Positions 7,524-13,117 of a stretch of DNA of 32,857 bases are shown piece after piece. Within the stretch, counting starts at the first letter, position 1. Every line of letters begins with the position of its first letter. Below the pieces are notes generated by a model, which was not told the origin of the DNA, made no database searches, and saw only the letters and a program-made list of their open reading frames with translations. Source of the stretch: an uncultured Eubacteriales bacterium (GTDB taxonomy: Bacteria > Bacillota > Clostridia > Christensenellales > Aristaeellaceae); NCBI GenBank assembly GCA_902778055.1, contig CACYWL010000024.1, positions 1 through 32,857 on the forward strand, in the 5' to 3' direction. The position numbers and the translations under genes were made by a program.

Positions 7524-7554
7524 GGGAACGATAGGGACGGTCCTTTTCGTTCCC
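7524..7554 (+). repeat. GGGAACG element upstream of CBS-pyrophosphatase
   Basis: Perfect copy about 140 bp upstream of the minus-strand pyrophosphatase start, directly after a terminator-like hairpin. Confidence 0.95.
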
Positions 7555-7593
7555 TTTCCCGTTTGTTTTTGTCCAACCGTGAATGATAAATAC

Positions 7594-7626
7594 GAAAACG
7601 ATTGGGACAGCCCTTTTGTTCGGAAC
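7594..7626 (+). repeat. GGGAACG element, degraded copy
   Basis: AAAACGATTGGGACAGCCCTTTTGTTCGGA-type sequence keeps the core spacing but has lost the GGGAACG and CGTTCCC arms. It is about 40 bp from an intact copy. Confidence 0.6.
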
Positions 7627-7715
7627 CAAACGGCCGCGGCAAACGAGGGAAGCGTCTCCCCAGCGGGGAGTCCGTCGCACCCGGAAGCGCCCCGGGTTTG
7701 TTAGTGCGATAGGAA

Positions 7716-7744
7716 GTAAAGAACCCGCTCCAAGGGTTCTTTAC
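7716..7744. repeat. 11-bp perfect hairpin
   Basis: GTAAAGAACCC and GGGTTCTTTAC are separated by a 7-base loop. There is no T tract on either side, so a simple terminator is unlikely. Confidence 0.6.
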
Positions 7745-7772
7745 AACCATTTTGCGAACGGTATCCGACTCC

Positions 7773-7814
7773 GGAGAGCATTGATCTACAATGCTCTCCA
7801 GTTTTCAGTTTTGG
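7773..7814 (+). terminator. Terminator-like hairpin, plus strand
   Basis: GGAGAGCATTG-ATCTA-CAATGCTCTCC is a perfect 11-bp stem followed by AGTTTTCAGTTTT. No plus-strand gene precedes it closely, which is why it may belong to a non-coding transcript. Confidence 0.45.
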
Positions 7815-7888
7815 GGAATTGTTACGCAGCTCTGCCGATTTACAACTTTCCTCGTTGCAAACGGTTATAACGGAGAATAATCCGCGAA

Positions 7889-7913
7889 GAAAAACCGTGG
7901 CAAACAGCCACGG
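7889..7913 (-). terminator. Terminator of toxin-antitoxin operon
   Basis: On the minus strand CCGTGGC-TGTTT-GCCACGG is followed by TTTTT, 23 bases past the antitoxin stop codon. Textbook intrinsic terminator. Confidence 0.9.
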
Positions 7914-7935
7914 CCAGAAAAATAAAGCAACTTTA

Positions 7936-8226
7936 TTACACATTTCCACTCGGAATGAATTTTAGCTGGATGCTCATGCCCATGCCGGCGGCCAGACGTT
8001 GCAGTGTGCGGATGGAAGGATTGGAATTGCCGCGTTCCAGCTTGCTGATATCGCCTTGGGCAATCCCGGTTTTTTCGGAAAGCTCTTTCTGAGTCATGCC
8101 AGTCTGGAGTCGTGCGTCAATCAAAGCCTGGATGATGGCCCGTTCCGGTTGAAGATCATCGTATTCTTTTTTGATCTCAGGATCCTGCATCTGTTCTTTC
8201 AGAAAATCATCAAACTTTACGCTCAT
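7936..8226 (-). CDS. HigA-like XRE antitoxin
   Basis: This 96-residue protein has a helix-turn-helix of the Cro/CI (XRE) type at about 33-85: TQKELSEKTGIAQGDISKLERGNSNPSIRTLQRLAAGMG. The N-terminal stretch (FLKEQMQDPEIKKEYDDL) is the neutralising segment typical of antitoxins paired with RelE/HigB toxins. It is encoded second, after the toxin, and its ATG overlaps the toxin stop by four bases (ATGA), implying translational coupling. It probably represses the operon by binding the palindrome in the promoter (8608-8623). An intrinsic terminator follows at once. Toxin-first order and the Gp49-like toxin point to a HigBA-type module. Confidence 0.9.
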   Translation of the reverse strand: MSVKFDDFLKEQMQDPEIKKEYDDLQPERAIIQALIDARLQTGMTQKELSEKTGIAQGDISKLERGNSNPSIRTLQRLAAGMGMSIQLKFIPSGNV

Positions 8227-8582
8227 TTTGTTTTCCTCCTTCTGCTCAGATAATCCGCCCGGTACTTTTTTGCTTTCTCAATCTCCTGCGGAGGTGTTTT
8301 TTGCGTTTTCTTGATAAACCCGTTGGTCAGCACAATGTGCTGTTCGACATAGAAGAAGTAAAGTACCCGGGAAATATCTGAACCGACCTGTGCCCTCAGT
8401 TCAAAAATGCCTTCAGACAAATGCTTGGAGTATGGTTCTCTCAGCTCATAACCGTTATCCTGCAGCACGCCGATGATCATCAGCATCTTGGCGCGCATTT
8501 TCTTATCCAGGGACAACAGGAATTCACGGGCTGGCTGTTCACCGTTCTCTTTCTCGTAGAACTCAGCCTCAAATCGTGCCAT
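8223..8582 (-). CDS. RelE/HigB-family toxin (Gp49-like)
   Basis: MARFEAEFYEKENGEQPAREFLLSL... is 119 residues long and matches the phage-derived Gp49-like/HigB branch of RelE toxins, which cleave mRNA on the ribosome. Family hallmarks seen are FLLSLDKKMRAK, the strand KHLSEGIFELRAQVGSDISRVLYFF, and the basic end TQKTPPQEIEKAKKYRADYLSRR. The ATG at 8582 lies five to six bases after GGTGAG; a GTG at 8591 would add three residues but overlaps that site. It is the first gene of a two-gene operon with an XRE antitoxin. The promoter is an ideal TTGACA-17-TATCAT with an embedded palindrome. A half repeat copy and a truncated XRE gene lie immediately upstream. Confidence 0.88.
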   Translation of the reverse strand: MARFEAEFYEKENGEQPAREFLLSLDKKMRAKMLMIIGVLQDNGYELREPYSKHLSEGIFELRAQVGSDISRVLYFFYVEQHIVLTNGFIKKTQKTPPQEIEKAKKYRADYLSRRRKTK

Positions 8583-8602
8583 CCATCTCACCGCCCAATT
8601 GC

Positions 8603-8631
8603 ATGATATAGGATAAATCCTATTTTGTCAA
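8603..8631 (-). promoter_or_regulatory. Promoter of toxin-antitoxin operon
   Basis: On the minus strand TTGACA (8626-8631) is separated by 17 bases from TATCAT (8603-8608), a near-consensus sigma-A promoter. The toxin ATG is about 20 bases downstream of the -10 box, so the leader is very short. Confidence 0.9.
8608..8623. promoter_or_regulatory. Autoregulatory operator of toxin-antitoxin operon
   Basis: ATAGGAT-AA-ATCCTAT is a perfect palindrome filling the promoter spacer. This is the expected place for XRE antitoxin repression. Confidence 0.75.
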
Positions 8632-8637
8632 GATTCT

Positions 8638-8655
8638 GGGAACGATAGGGACCGA
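8638..8655 (+). repeat. GGGAACG element, half copy at XRE break point
   Basis: GGGAACGATAGGGACCG is followed directly by the XRE coding sequence, and the right arm is missing. Its left edge lies seven bases from the TTGACA of the toxin promoter. Confidence 0.85.
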
Positions 8656-8756
8656 GCCTGCCGCCAAGCTCCTCCTGGCTGATCCCTTTAGCCTCGCGCG
8701 CTGCCTTGATCCTGTTCCCTGTCAGCTTCGCATTCATTGTCCTGTTCCTTTCGAAT

Positions 8757-8955
8757 CGTTCAGAGAACCATCGCTTTCAGGGAGGGGGAAGAACCGTCGC
8801 TGATGTTCCTTCAAACTCTTGGCTCATTCGGAGAATCATCCGCTCTAAGGGAGGGGGAATGACCGTCGTTGATGTTCCTTCAACCTCTTGACTCATTCGG
8901 AGAACCATCCGCCTTTAGGGATGGGGGAACGAAAAGGACCGTCCCCATCGTTCCC
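8757..8955 (-). repeat. Tandem 69-bp array built on the GGGAACG element
   Basis: Three units of 69-70 bp share a spacer (TTCAAxCTCTTGxCTCATTCGGAGAAxCATCCG) and each carries one repeat copy at the same place: degraded at 8786-8809 and 8855-8878, intact at 8925-8955. The composite repeat-spacer layout resembles the BIME arrays made by REP elements. Confidence 0.8.
8925..8955 (-). repeat. GGGAACG element ending the Nudix gene
   Basis: Intact copy in minus orientation. An overlapping half copy (8956-8965) supplies the Glu-Arg-stop of the Nudix gene. Confidence 0.93.
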
Positions 8956-9365
8956 TACCGTTCCCGGATATAGGATGCGGCGTGGCGGAGGACTTCCTTG
9001 TCCGTATCATAGGTCACCTCACGGATCGCATCCTCAATCCTCATCCACTTCAGTGCGGAAACCTCTTCAGGCTGAGGCCTGACTGACGAAGTGCTGTCAG
9101 CCGCGGCGGCGAAGAACACGACGGTTTTCTGGACCCCGGGCTCCGGTGAATAGGTCACCTCATGCCGGAAATCGGTATCAATCCCGGCGGTCAGGCCGGT
9201 TTCCTCCAGGATTTCGCGCGCCGCGGTCTCAACTTCGGTTTCCCTTTCCTCCACATGCCCTTTGGGGATGGAAACATGCCCCTTTTTCATATATTCGACC
9301 AGGACAATCGGAGTATCATTCTGAAGATCATACACGACAGCACCGCACGATTTTTCATATTTCAT
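8955..9365 (-). CDS. Nudix hydrolase (Ap4A hydrolase-like)
   Basis: This 136-residue protein has a complete Nudix box, GHVEERETEVETAAREILEETGL, which fits G-x5-E-x7-REUxEExGU; its glutamates bind the metals. The start MKYEKSCGAVVY and the block KGHVSIPKGHVE are typical of bis(5'-nucleosyl)-tetraphosphatase-type members, which cleave dinucleoside polyphosphates. Substrate assignment within Nudix is uncertain, and ADP-ribose or nucleotide-sugar cleavage is also possible. A GGAGGG site precedes the ATG by seven bases. The C-terminus IRER and the TAG come from the repeat (GAA CGG TAG). Its promoter is back to back with that of the aldo/keto reductase gene. Confidence 0.9.
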   Translation of the reverse strand: MKYEKSCGAVVYDLQNDTPIVLVEYMKKGHVSIPKGHVEERETEVETAAREILEETGLTAGIDTDFRHEVTYSPEPGVQKTVVFFAAAADSTSSVRPQPEEVSALKWMRIEDAIREVTYDTDKEVLRHAASYIRER

Positions 9366-9519
9366 CTTTTTTCCCTCCCCATCATGTCAGGCGAAAATCA
9401 TTCCCTCACAAAACGCTTTTCAATATCATTCACGGTCAGTCCCCTTTTCAAATGAAGCATACGCCGGCAGGGGGACCTGATCCGGCAGGCTCAGAATGAA
9501 ACGGGATTCTTCTCAAACA

Positions 9520-9547
9520 AGTATAACCTGAAGGCGACATCTGTCAA
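9520..9547 (-). promoter_or_regulatory. Promoter of Nudix gene
   Basis: On the minus strand TTGACA (9542-9547) is followed after 16 bases by TATACT (9520-9525). The leader to the start codon is about 145 bases and holds only a possible 11-codon ORF (GTG start, MNDIEKRFVRE). Confidence 0.65.
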
Positions 9548-9565
9548 TCGTTCCCTTGACAGATG
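9538..9565. promoter_or_regulatory. Inverted -35 pair of divergent promoters
   Basis: CATCTGTCAA and TTGACAGATG form a perfect 10-bp inverted repeat around TCGTTCCC, the right arm of the dispersed element. Each arm contains the -35 box of one of two divergent promoters (Nudix leftward, aldo/keto reductase rightward). It could be a shared operator. Confidence 0.7.
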
Positions 9566-9584
9566 CATCTCCCGCGGCTACGAT
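9556..9584 (+). promoter_or_regulatory. Promoter of aldo/keto reductase gene
   Basis: TTGACA (9556-9561), a 17-base spacer beginning GATGCATC, then TACGAT (9579-9584). Almost the same 29-base promoter recurs at 11823-11851. Confidence 0.8.
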
Positions 9585-9604
9585 AGCACATAGATAAGAG
9601 CAAA

Positions 9605-9635
9605 GGGAACGAAAAGGACCGTCCCTTTCGTTCCC
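9605..9635 (-). repeat. GGGAACG element in leader of aldo/keto reductase gene
   Basis: Perfect copy in minus orientation between the -10 box and the GGGAGGAG ribosome binding site that follows it immediately. It would form a hairpin in the 5' leader. Confidence 0.95.
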
Positions 9636-9648
9636 GGGAGGAGAAAAA

Positions 9649-10803
9649 ATGCAGTACAGGCGTCTTGGAAAAACAAATCTGTCCGTCAGCGAGGTCGGCT
9701 TTGGCGGGGAATGGCTGGAGAGGCATGAGGAAAGCGAGTCCGTTGCCCTGCTGAAATATGCCCACAGCAAGGGAATCAATATTGTGGACTGCTGGATGCC
9801 GGATCCGAAGTCAAGGGATATTATCGGACAGGCGATTCAGGAGGACCGGGCCGGCTGGATTGTTCAGGGGCATGTCGGATCGACCTATCAGAACGGGCAG
9901 TATACCCGCTCCAGAGATGTCGAGCAGTGCCGGATTGCTTTTGAAGATCTGCTGAAGCGGCTGAGGACGGATTATGTGGATCTGGGCATGATTCATTATG
10001 TGGATCTGGAAAGCGACTGGGAGACGGTTTCCCGGCCCGGCCCCTATCTGAATTATGTCATGGAATTGAAGGAGCAGGGAAAAATCCGCCATATCGGGCT
10101 GTCCACGCATAACCCGGTCATCGCCCGGAAAGCCGCCGAAAGCGGCCTCGTGGAGATGATCCTGTTCAGCGTGAATCCGGCGTTTGACCTGATGCCGCCG
10201 ACCGAGGAGCTCATGGATTATCTGATGGACCGCTACACGGATGATCTGAACGGCATTGATCCGGTCCGCGTGGAGATGTACAAAATCTGCGAACAGCATG
10301 ATATCGGAATCACCTGCATGAAACCGTACGCGGGCGGACGGCTGTTTGACGCGGAGCGTTCTCCCTTCGGCGTGGCGCTGACGGCGGTTCAGTGCATTCA
10401 TTATGCGCTGACCAAGCCCGCGGTGGCCTCCGTGCTGTGCGGGTATGATACGCCGGAGCAGGTGGACGCGGCCTTGGCGTATGAAACGGCTTCGGACGCG
10501 GAGAAGGACTATGCCAGCGTTCTGGCTCACGCGCCGAAGCATACCTTTGCCGGCGGAGAATGCACCTACTGCGGTCACTGCAAACCGTGCCCCGTGAATA
10601 TTGATATCGCCATGGTCAACAAGCTTTATGACCTGGCCGTCATGCAGCCGGAGGTCCCGGAATCCCTGAGGCAGCACTATCTTGCGCTGGACCATCTGGC
10701 GGATGAGTGCATCGGATGCCGGGGCTGCGAAAGCCGCTGCCCCTTTGGAGTGAAGGTCGCGGACCGGATGGTCCGGACCGCGGAACTCTTCGGGGAACGG
10801 TAG
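9649..10803 (+). CDS. Aldo/keto reductase with C-terminal Fe-S ferredoxin sites
   Basis: The barrel domain (1-290) starts MQYRRLGKTNLSVSEVGFGG and contains NIVDCW, IHYVDL and GKIRHIGLSTHNP. The C-terminal part carries two cysteine clusters: CTYCGHCKPCPVNI (Cys305-314) and CIGCRGCESRCPFGV (Cys354-364), as in the ferredoxin-containing branch of the superfamily. The usual tetrad looks incomplete: the Asp is present (Asp47), but the Tyr position holds Met and the Lys strand reads IVQGHVG; His116 is present. Electron transfer through the clusters rather than simple NADPH carbonyl reduction is therefore plausible; the substrate is unknown. The start is certain (GGGAGGAG, ATG at 9649). The end, Phe-Gly-Glu-Arg-stop, is encoded by the repeat. 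Repeats flank the gene on both sides. Confidence 0.88.
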   Translation: MQYRRLGKTNLSVSEVGFGGEWLERHEESESVALLKYAHSKGINIVDCWMPDPKSRDIIGQAIQEDRAGWIVQGHVGSTYQNGQYTRSRDVEQCRIAFEDLLKRLRTDYVDLGMIHYVDLESDWETVSRPGPYLNYVMELKEQGKIRHIGLSTHNPVIARKAAESGLVEMILFSVNPAFDLMPPTEELMDYLMDRYTDDLNGIDPVRVEMYKICEQHDIGITCMKPYAGGRLFDAERSPFGVALTAVQCIHYALTKPAVASVLCGYDTPEQVDAALAYETASDAEKDYASVLAHAPKHTFAGGECTYCGHCKPCPVNIDIAMVNKLYDLAVMQPEVPESLRQHYLALDHLADECIGCRGCESRCPFGVKVADRMVRTAELFGER

Positions 10804-10823
10804 GGACGGTCCTTTTCGTTCCC
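10793..10823 (+). repeat. GGGAACG element ending aldo/keto reductase gene
   Basis: GGGAACGGTAG supplies the Glu-Arg-stop of the gene. It is the first of two copies in tandem, one base apart. Confidence 0.95.
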
Positions 10824-10824
10824 G

Positions 10825-10870
10825 GGGAACAGTAGGGACGGTCCTTTTCGTTCCCTTCCCTACCGTTCCC
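10825..10870 (+). repeat. Second tandem GGGAACG element plus overlapping half copy
   Basis: A full copy at 10825-10855 is followed by an inverted half (10856-10870), whose minus-strand reading GGGAACGGTAG supplies the Glu-Arg-stop of the convergent ADP-ribosylglycohydrolase gene. Two convergent genes thus end in one repeat cluster. Confidence 0.93.
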
Positions 10871-11657
10871 GGACAAAACGATCCAGAACCTCCCGCATAT
10901 CCGGTTCCACGCGTCTGAGGCATTCTTCCTTCAGAGTCTCGGGAACGCCGTACATCGCCTCAGCCATTCCTCCGGCGATGCAGGTCAGCGTATCGCAGTC
11001 CCCGCCGAGGGAGACGGCGGTCCGGATCACGTCCTCAAAATCATTTCCTTCCAGAAAGGCCGTAATGGCCTGAGGCACGGTGCCCTGACAGCTGACATCA
11101 AAATGATAGCCCGGCCGGATCTGATCGCAGGTCTGATCCAGGGGGTAGAACTCCGACCTTACATATTCCCGGATTTTCTCCCTGGGCCATCCGTTTCTGG
11201 CCGCCCAGATCACGGAAGCGGCGGCGACGGCGCCCTTGATGCCTTCCGGATGATTGTGAGTCACGATCGCGGTATCTTCCGCGGCCTGCACCGTTTCCTC
11301 CAGCGTATCATACAGCCATCCGGCGGCGGAAACGCGCATGGCGGAGCCGTTGCCCCAGCTGTTGTAGGGCTGCGGATCCCGGCTGAAAATCCAGCCGTAA
11401 AACCGACCGCCGTATCCCGCGTCAGGATATCTGCGCCCCCATTTCTGCATCGAGCGAATCACAGCGTTCCGGCGCTCCGGCCGATCCTGACCCCGGGTAT
11501 CCAGCAGGGCTTCCGCGACCGCGATGGTCATCACGCTGTCATCCGTATAGAGAGAACCCCGGATAAAAAGCGGAAAATCCTTGGTCTTGGGGCTGCGGTC
11601 AAATTCATACGGACATCCAATGATATCTCCAAGAATGGCACCATACATTTTCTGCAT
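10860..11657 (-). CDS. ADP-ribosylglycohydrolase family protein
   Basis: This 265-residue protein is the normal length for the DraG/ARH family. The metal-binding motifs are present: GAILGDIIGCPYEF at the N-terminus, LYTDDSVMT (Thr38-Asp-Asp-Ser41) and the C-terminal GGDCDTLTCIAGGMAEA (family GGD(T/C)DT). Members remove ADP-ribose from proteins or hydrolyse related glycosides using two Mg ions. The target here is unknown. The first ATG (11657) lies only two to three bases after AAGGAGG; the fourth residue is also Met (ten bases away) and may be the real start. The C-terminus RFVRER and TAG come from the repeat. It converges on the aldo/keto reductase gene. Confidence 0.88.
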   Translation of the reverse strand: MQKMYGAILGDIIGCPYEFDRSPKTKDFPLFIRGSLYTDDSVMTIAVAEALLDTRGQDRPERRNAVIRSMQKWGRRYPDAGYGGRFYGWIFSRDPQPYNSWGNGSAMRVSAAGWLYDTLEETVQAAEDTAIVTHNHPEGIKGAVAAASVIWAARNGWPREKIREYVRSEFYPLDQTCDQIRPGYHFDVSCQGTVPQAITAFLEGNDFEDVIRTAVSLGGDCDTLTCIAGGMAEAMYGVPETLKEECLRRVEPDMREVLDRFVRER

Positions 11658-11788
11658 TTCCTCCTTCCTTCATCGCGGCTCCCGGACAGATGAAAGGGAT
11701 CATTTCTGAAAACCGTCAGGATCAGGAGCCGGGGATCCTGAGGTGTTTTCCCTCCATCCGTGAACAGTATATCAGCAAACAGGCCGGA

Positions 11789-11813
11789 ATTTGTCGCCCG
11801 GCAGGCGACAAAT
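11789..11813. promoter_or_regulatory. Inverted repeat upstream of hydrolase promoter
   Basis: ATTTGTCGCC-CGGCA-GGCGACAAAT is a perfect 10-bp arm inverted repeat ending ten bases before the TTGACA at 11823. It lies between divergent genes, so an operator is more likely than a terminator. Confidence 0.55.
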
Positions 11814-11822
11814 CAGATTTCC

Positions 11823-11851
11823 TTGACAGATGCATCCCCTGCGGTTAGGAT
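11823..11851 (+). promoter_or_regulatory. Promoter of alpha/beta hydrolase gene
   Basis: TTGACA (11823-11828), a 17-base spacer beginning GATGCATC, then TAGGAT (11846-11851). It matches the aldo/keto reductase promoter at nearly every base, including the spacer. Confidence 0.8.
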
Positions 11852-11870
11852 AGCATAAAACAACAGAGAA

Positions 11871-11901
11871 GGGAACGGTAGGGACGGTCCTTTTCGTTCC
11901 C
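11871..11901 (+). repeat. GGGAACG element in leader of hydrolase gene
   Basis: Perfect copy (GGTAGGGACGG variant) between promoter and ribosome binding site, in plus orientation. This is the one upstream copy not inverted relative to its gene. Confidence 0.95.
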
Positions 11902-11925
11902 ACTCCAAGGAAAGGGTATACTGCT

Positions 11926-12630
11926 TTGAAAAGAAGACTTTGGCTTATTCCGATATTTGTGATTGTCCTCGTCTGCGCGGCATTTCTGATTTATGCGGAG
12001 CAATACTATCATTCGGACGCTGCGGCGCTTTCGGCATTAAAGTCCGATGAAACGGTTACAGTCACGCAAACCGGATATGGATGGCTGTTCGACGGGCCTT
12101 CAGATGACGATGCGCTCATTTTCTATCCCGGAGGCAAGGTCGAGGAAACGGCCTATGCCCCGCTGCTTCATCAGCTCGCCGGAGAGGGGATGGATGTCTG
12201 CCTGATCCGGATGCCGTTCCGCCTGGCGGTTTTCGGCGCGGACAGGGCGGCTCAGGTGATGGAGCAGCATGATTATGCCCGCTGGTATATCGGCGGGCAT
12301 TCGCTGGGGGGCGCCATGGCCGCGGGCTATGCCGCGGCGCATGGGGATCAGCTGTCAGGCGTTTTTTTGCTCGCTGCGTACGCGACGAAGTCTCTGGATG
12401 AAAACACCCGGGCCGTCGTCATCTACGGATCGGAGGACGGCGTTCTCAACAGGGCCAGAATGGAAGAGGCAGAGCGGTATCTGCCGGATCAAAGCGAGAC
12501 CTTTGTCATCGAAGGCGGCAATCACGCGCAGTTTGGAAACTACGGGATCCAGGCCGGCGACGGAAAGGCTTTGATCTCCGCGGAGGAACAGCAGCACAGA
12601 ACGGTTGAACTGATCCTTGGGGAACGATAG
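11926..12630 (+). CDS. Membrane-anchored alpha/beta hydrolase
   Basis: This 234-residue protein has an N-terminal transmembrane or uncleaved signal segment (LWLIPIFVIVLVCAAFLIYA, residues 5-24) and an extracytoplasmic alpha/beta hydrolase domain. The nucleophile elbow is GGHSLGGAMAAG, the acid is in YGSEDGVL, and the catalytic His is in EGGNHAQFGNYG. This matches the small hydrolase family often annotated as alpha/beta hydrolase family 5; the substrate is unknown. Translation starts at TTG (11926), in frame with the hydrophobic segment, with AAGGAAAGG about ten bases upstream. The protein ends Leu-Gly-Glu-Arg, supplied by the repeat. It is a single-gene unit with a repeat on each side and its own promoter. 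Confidence 0.88.
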   Translation: MKRRLWLIPIFVIVLVCAAFLIYAEQYYHSDAAALSALKSDETVTVTQTGYGWLFDGPSDDDALIFYPGGKVEETAYAPLLHQLAGEGMDVCLIRMPFRLAVFGADRAAQVMEQHDYARWYIGGHSLGGAMAAGYAAAHGDQLSGVFLLAAYATKSLDENTRAVVIYGSEDGVLNRARMEEAERYLPDQSETFVIEGGNHAQFGNYGIQAGDGKALISAEEQQHRTVELILGER

Positions 12631-12650
12631 GGACGGTCCTTTTCGTTCCC
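12620..12650 (+). repeat. GGGAACG element ending hydrolase gene
   Basis: Perfect copy; GGGGAACGATAG gives Gly-Glu-Arg-stop. It lies seven bases before the end of the convergent zinc-ribbon gene. Confidence 0.95.
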
Positions 12651-12656
12651 CTCCTC

Positions 12657-13043
12657 TCAGGCCTGCGAATCCTTTTTGCCTCCGGCTTTCCGGCCGGCCT
12701 GGCCGTACCTGGCCTTCATCTGGGCCTGATGCGTTTTTCTGCAGTTCAGGCAGTAGCTGGGATAATGCTCCAGCGTGCTCGGAAAGGTAAAGACCCTGCC
12801 GCAGCTTTTGCAGGTGCGCCTGATTTTGCGCGGAGCGCCGGCACGCTGCTTTTCTTCCTTCTCCCTGGCAAAACGTTGTTTGCATTCCTTGCAGTAGTTA
12901 GGAATATGCTCCCATTCCGGATTGACCGTGAAGGTTTTTCCGCAGGCCTTGCAGGTTCTTTTCACCTTTTCCTGCTTCACAGGCTCCGGCGCCGGAGCCT
13001 GTTTCTTTTTGAACAGCGCCCTGATCTTTTCCATCAATTTCAT
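12657..13043 (-). CDS. Double zinc-ribbon protein
   Basis: This 128-residue basic protein has two near-identical zinc ribbons: CKACGKTFTV...NYCKEC (Cys31, 34, 51, 54) and CKSCGRVFTF...SYCLNC (Cys78, 81, 98, 101). They are joined by a charged helix, with a Lys/Gly-rich tail. The arrangement resembles the probable zinc-ribbon family of short Firmicutes proteins; nucleic acid binding is likely but unproven. The start is taken at the ATG at 13043, because the upstream in-frame ATG (13067) is followed at once by AAGGAGAGG, which is the ribosome binding site itself. It lies downstream of, and on the same strand as, the helicase operon, separated by a repeat, so it is probably a separate unit. Confidence 0.75.
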   Translation of the reverse strand: MKLMEKIRALFKKKQAPAPEPVKQEKVKRTCKACGKTFTVNPEWEHIPNYCKECKQRFAREKEEKQRAGAPRKIRRTCKSCGRVFTFPSTLEHYPSYCLNCRKTHQAQMKARYGQAGRKAGGKKDSQA

Positions 13044-13086
13044 ATGATTCAGCCTCTCCTTTTTCAAATCGTTCGCTTCAGCCCCG

Positions 13087-13117
13087 GGGAACGAAAAGGA
13101 CCGTCCCTATCGTTCCC
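13087..13117 (-). repeat. GGGAACG element ending helicase gene
   Basis: Perfect copy in minus orientation, followed by an overlapping half copy (13118-13127). The minus-strand reading GGGGAACGATAG gives the Gly-Glu-Arg-stop of the helicase. It pairs with the inverted copy at 19354-19384, so the whole three-gene operon is bracketed. Confidence 0.95.

Larger units (their letters stand above)
7640..7870 (-). other. Non-coding region dense in hairpins
   Basis: No convincing protein-coding frame lies here. Instead there are at least four strong inverted repeats in a row: CTCCCC-AGC-GGGGAG near 7662-7676; ACCCGG/CCGGGT near 7679-7700, nested in TCGCAC/GTGCGA; an 11-bp perfect stem GTAAAGAACCC/GGGTTCTTTAC at 7716-7744; and an 11-bp perfect stem GGAGAGCATTG/CAATGCTCTCC at 7773-7799, followed on the plus strand by AGTTTTCAGTTTT. 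This could be a structured RNA, a recombination or attachment site, or an element end. The strand is uncertain. Confidence 0.4.
8588..8737 (-). pseudogene. XRE-family regulator stub cut by repeat
   Basis: On the minus strand an ATG at 8737 (AGGAACAGG upstream) starts MNAKLTGNRIKAAREAKGIS and continues QEELGGRL. This is the first helix and the start of the recognition helix-turn-helix of a Cro/CI-type regulator. After GGRL the frame enters a half copy of the GGGAACG element (8638-8655) and runs through the toxin promoter to a stop at 8588-8590. The remaining HTH helices are missing. It is therefore a regulator gene truncated exactly at the repeat. If still made, the 49-residue product could not fold as an HTH. 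Confidence 0.75.

Noticed and set aside
7246..7750. Minus-strand frames with motifs such as NEKDRPYRS or ERKGPSLSFP
   Set aside because: These peptides are translations of the palindromic repeat in different frames and recur wherever a copy is present; not evidence of genes.
8757..8955. Possible CRISPR array at the 69-bp units
   Set aside because: Both repeat and spacer portions are shared between units, and one portion is the dispersed palindrome; it is a tandem duplication, not a spacer array.
11789..11813. Inverted repeat as terminator
   Set aside because: It lies between divergent genes with no transcript ending there and no T tract; an operator is more likely.
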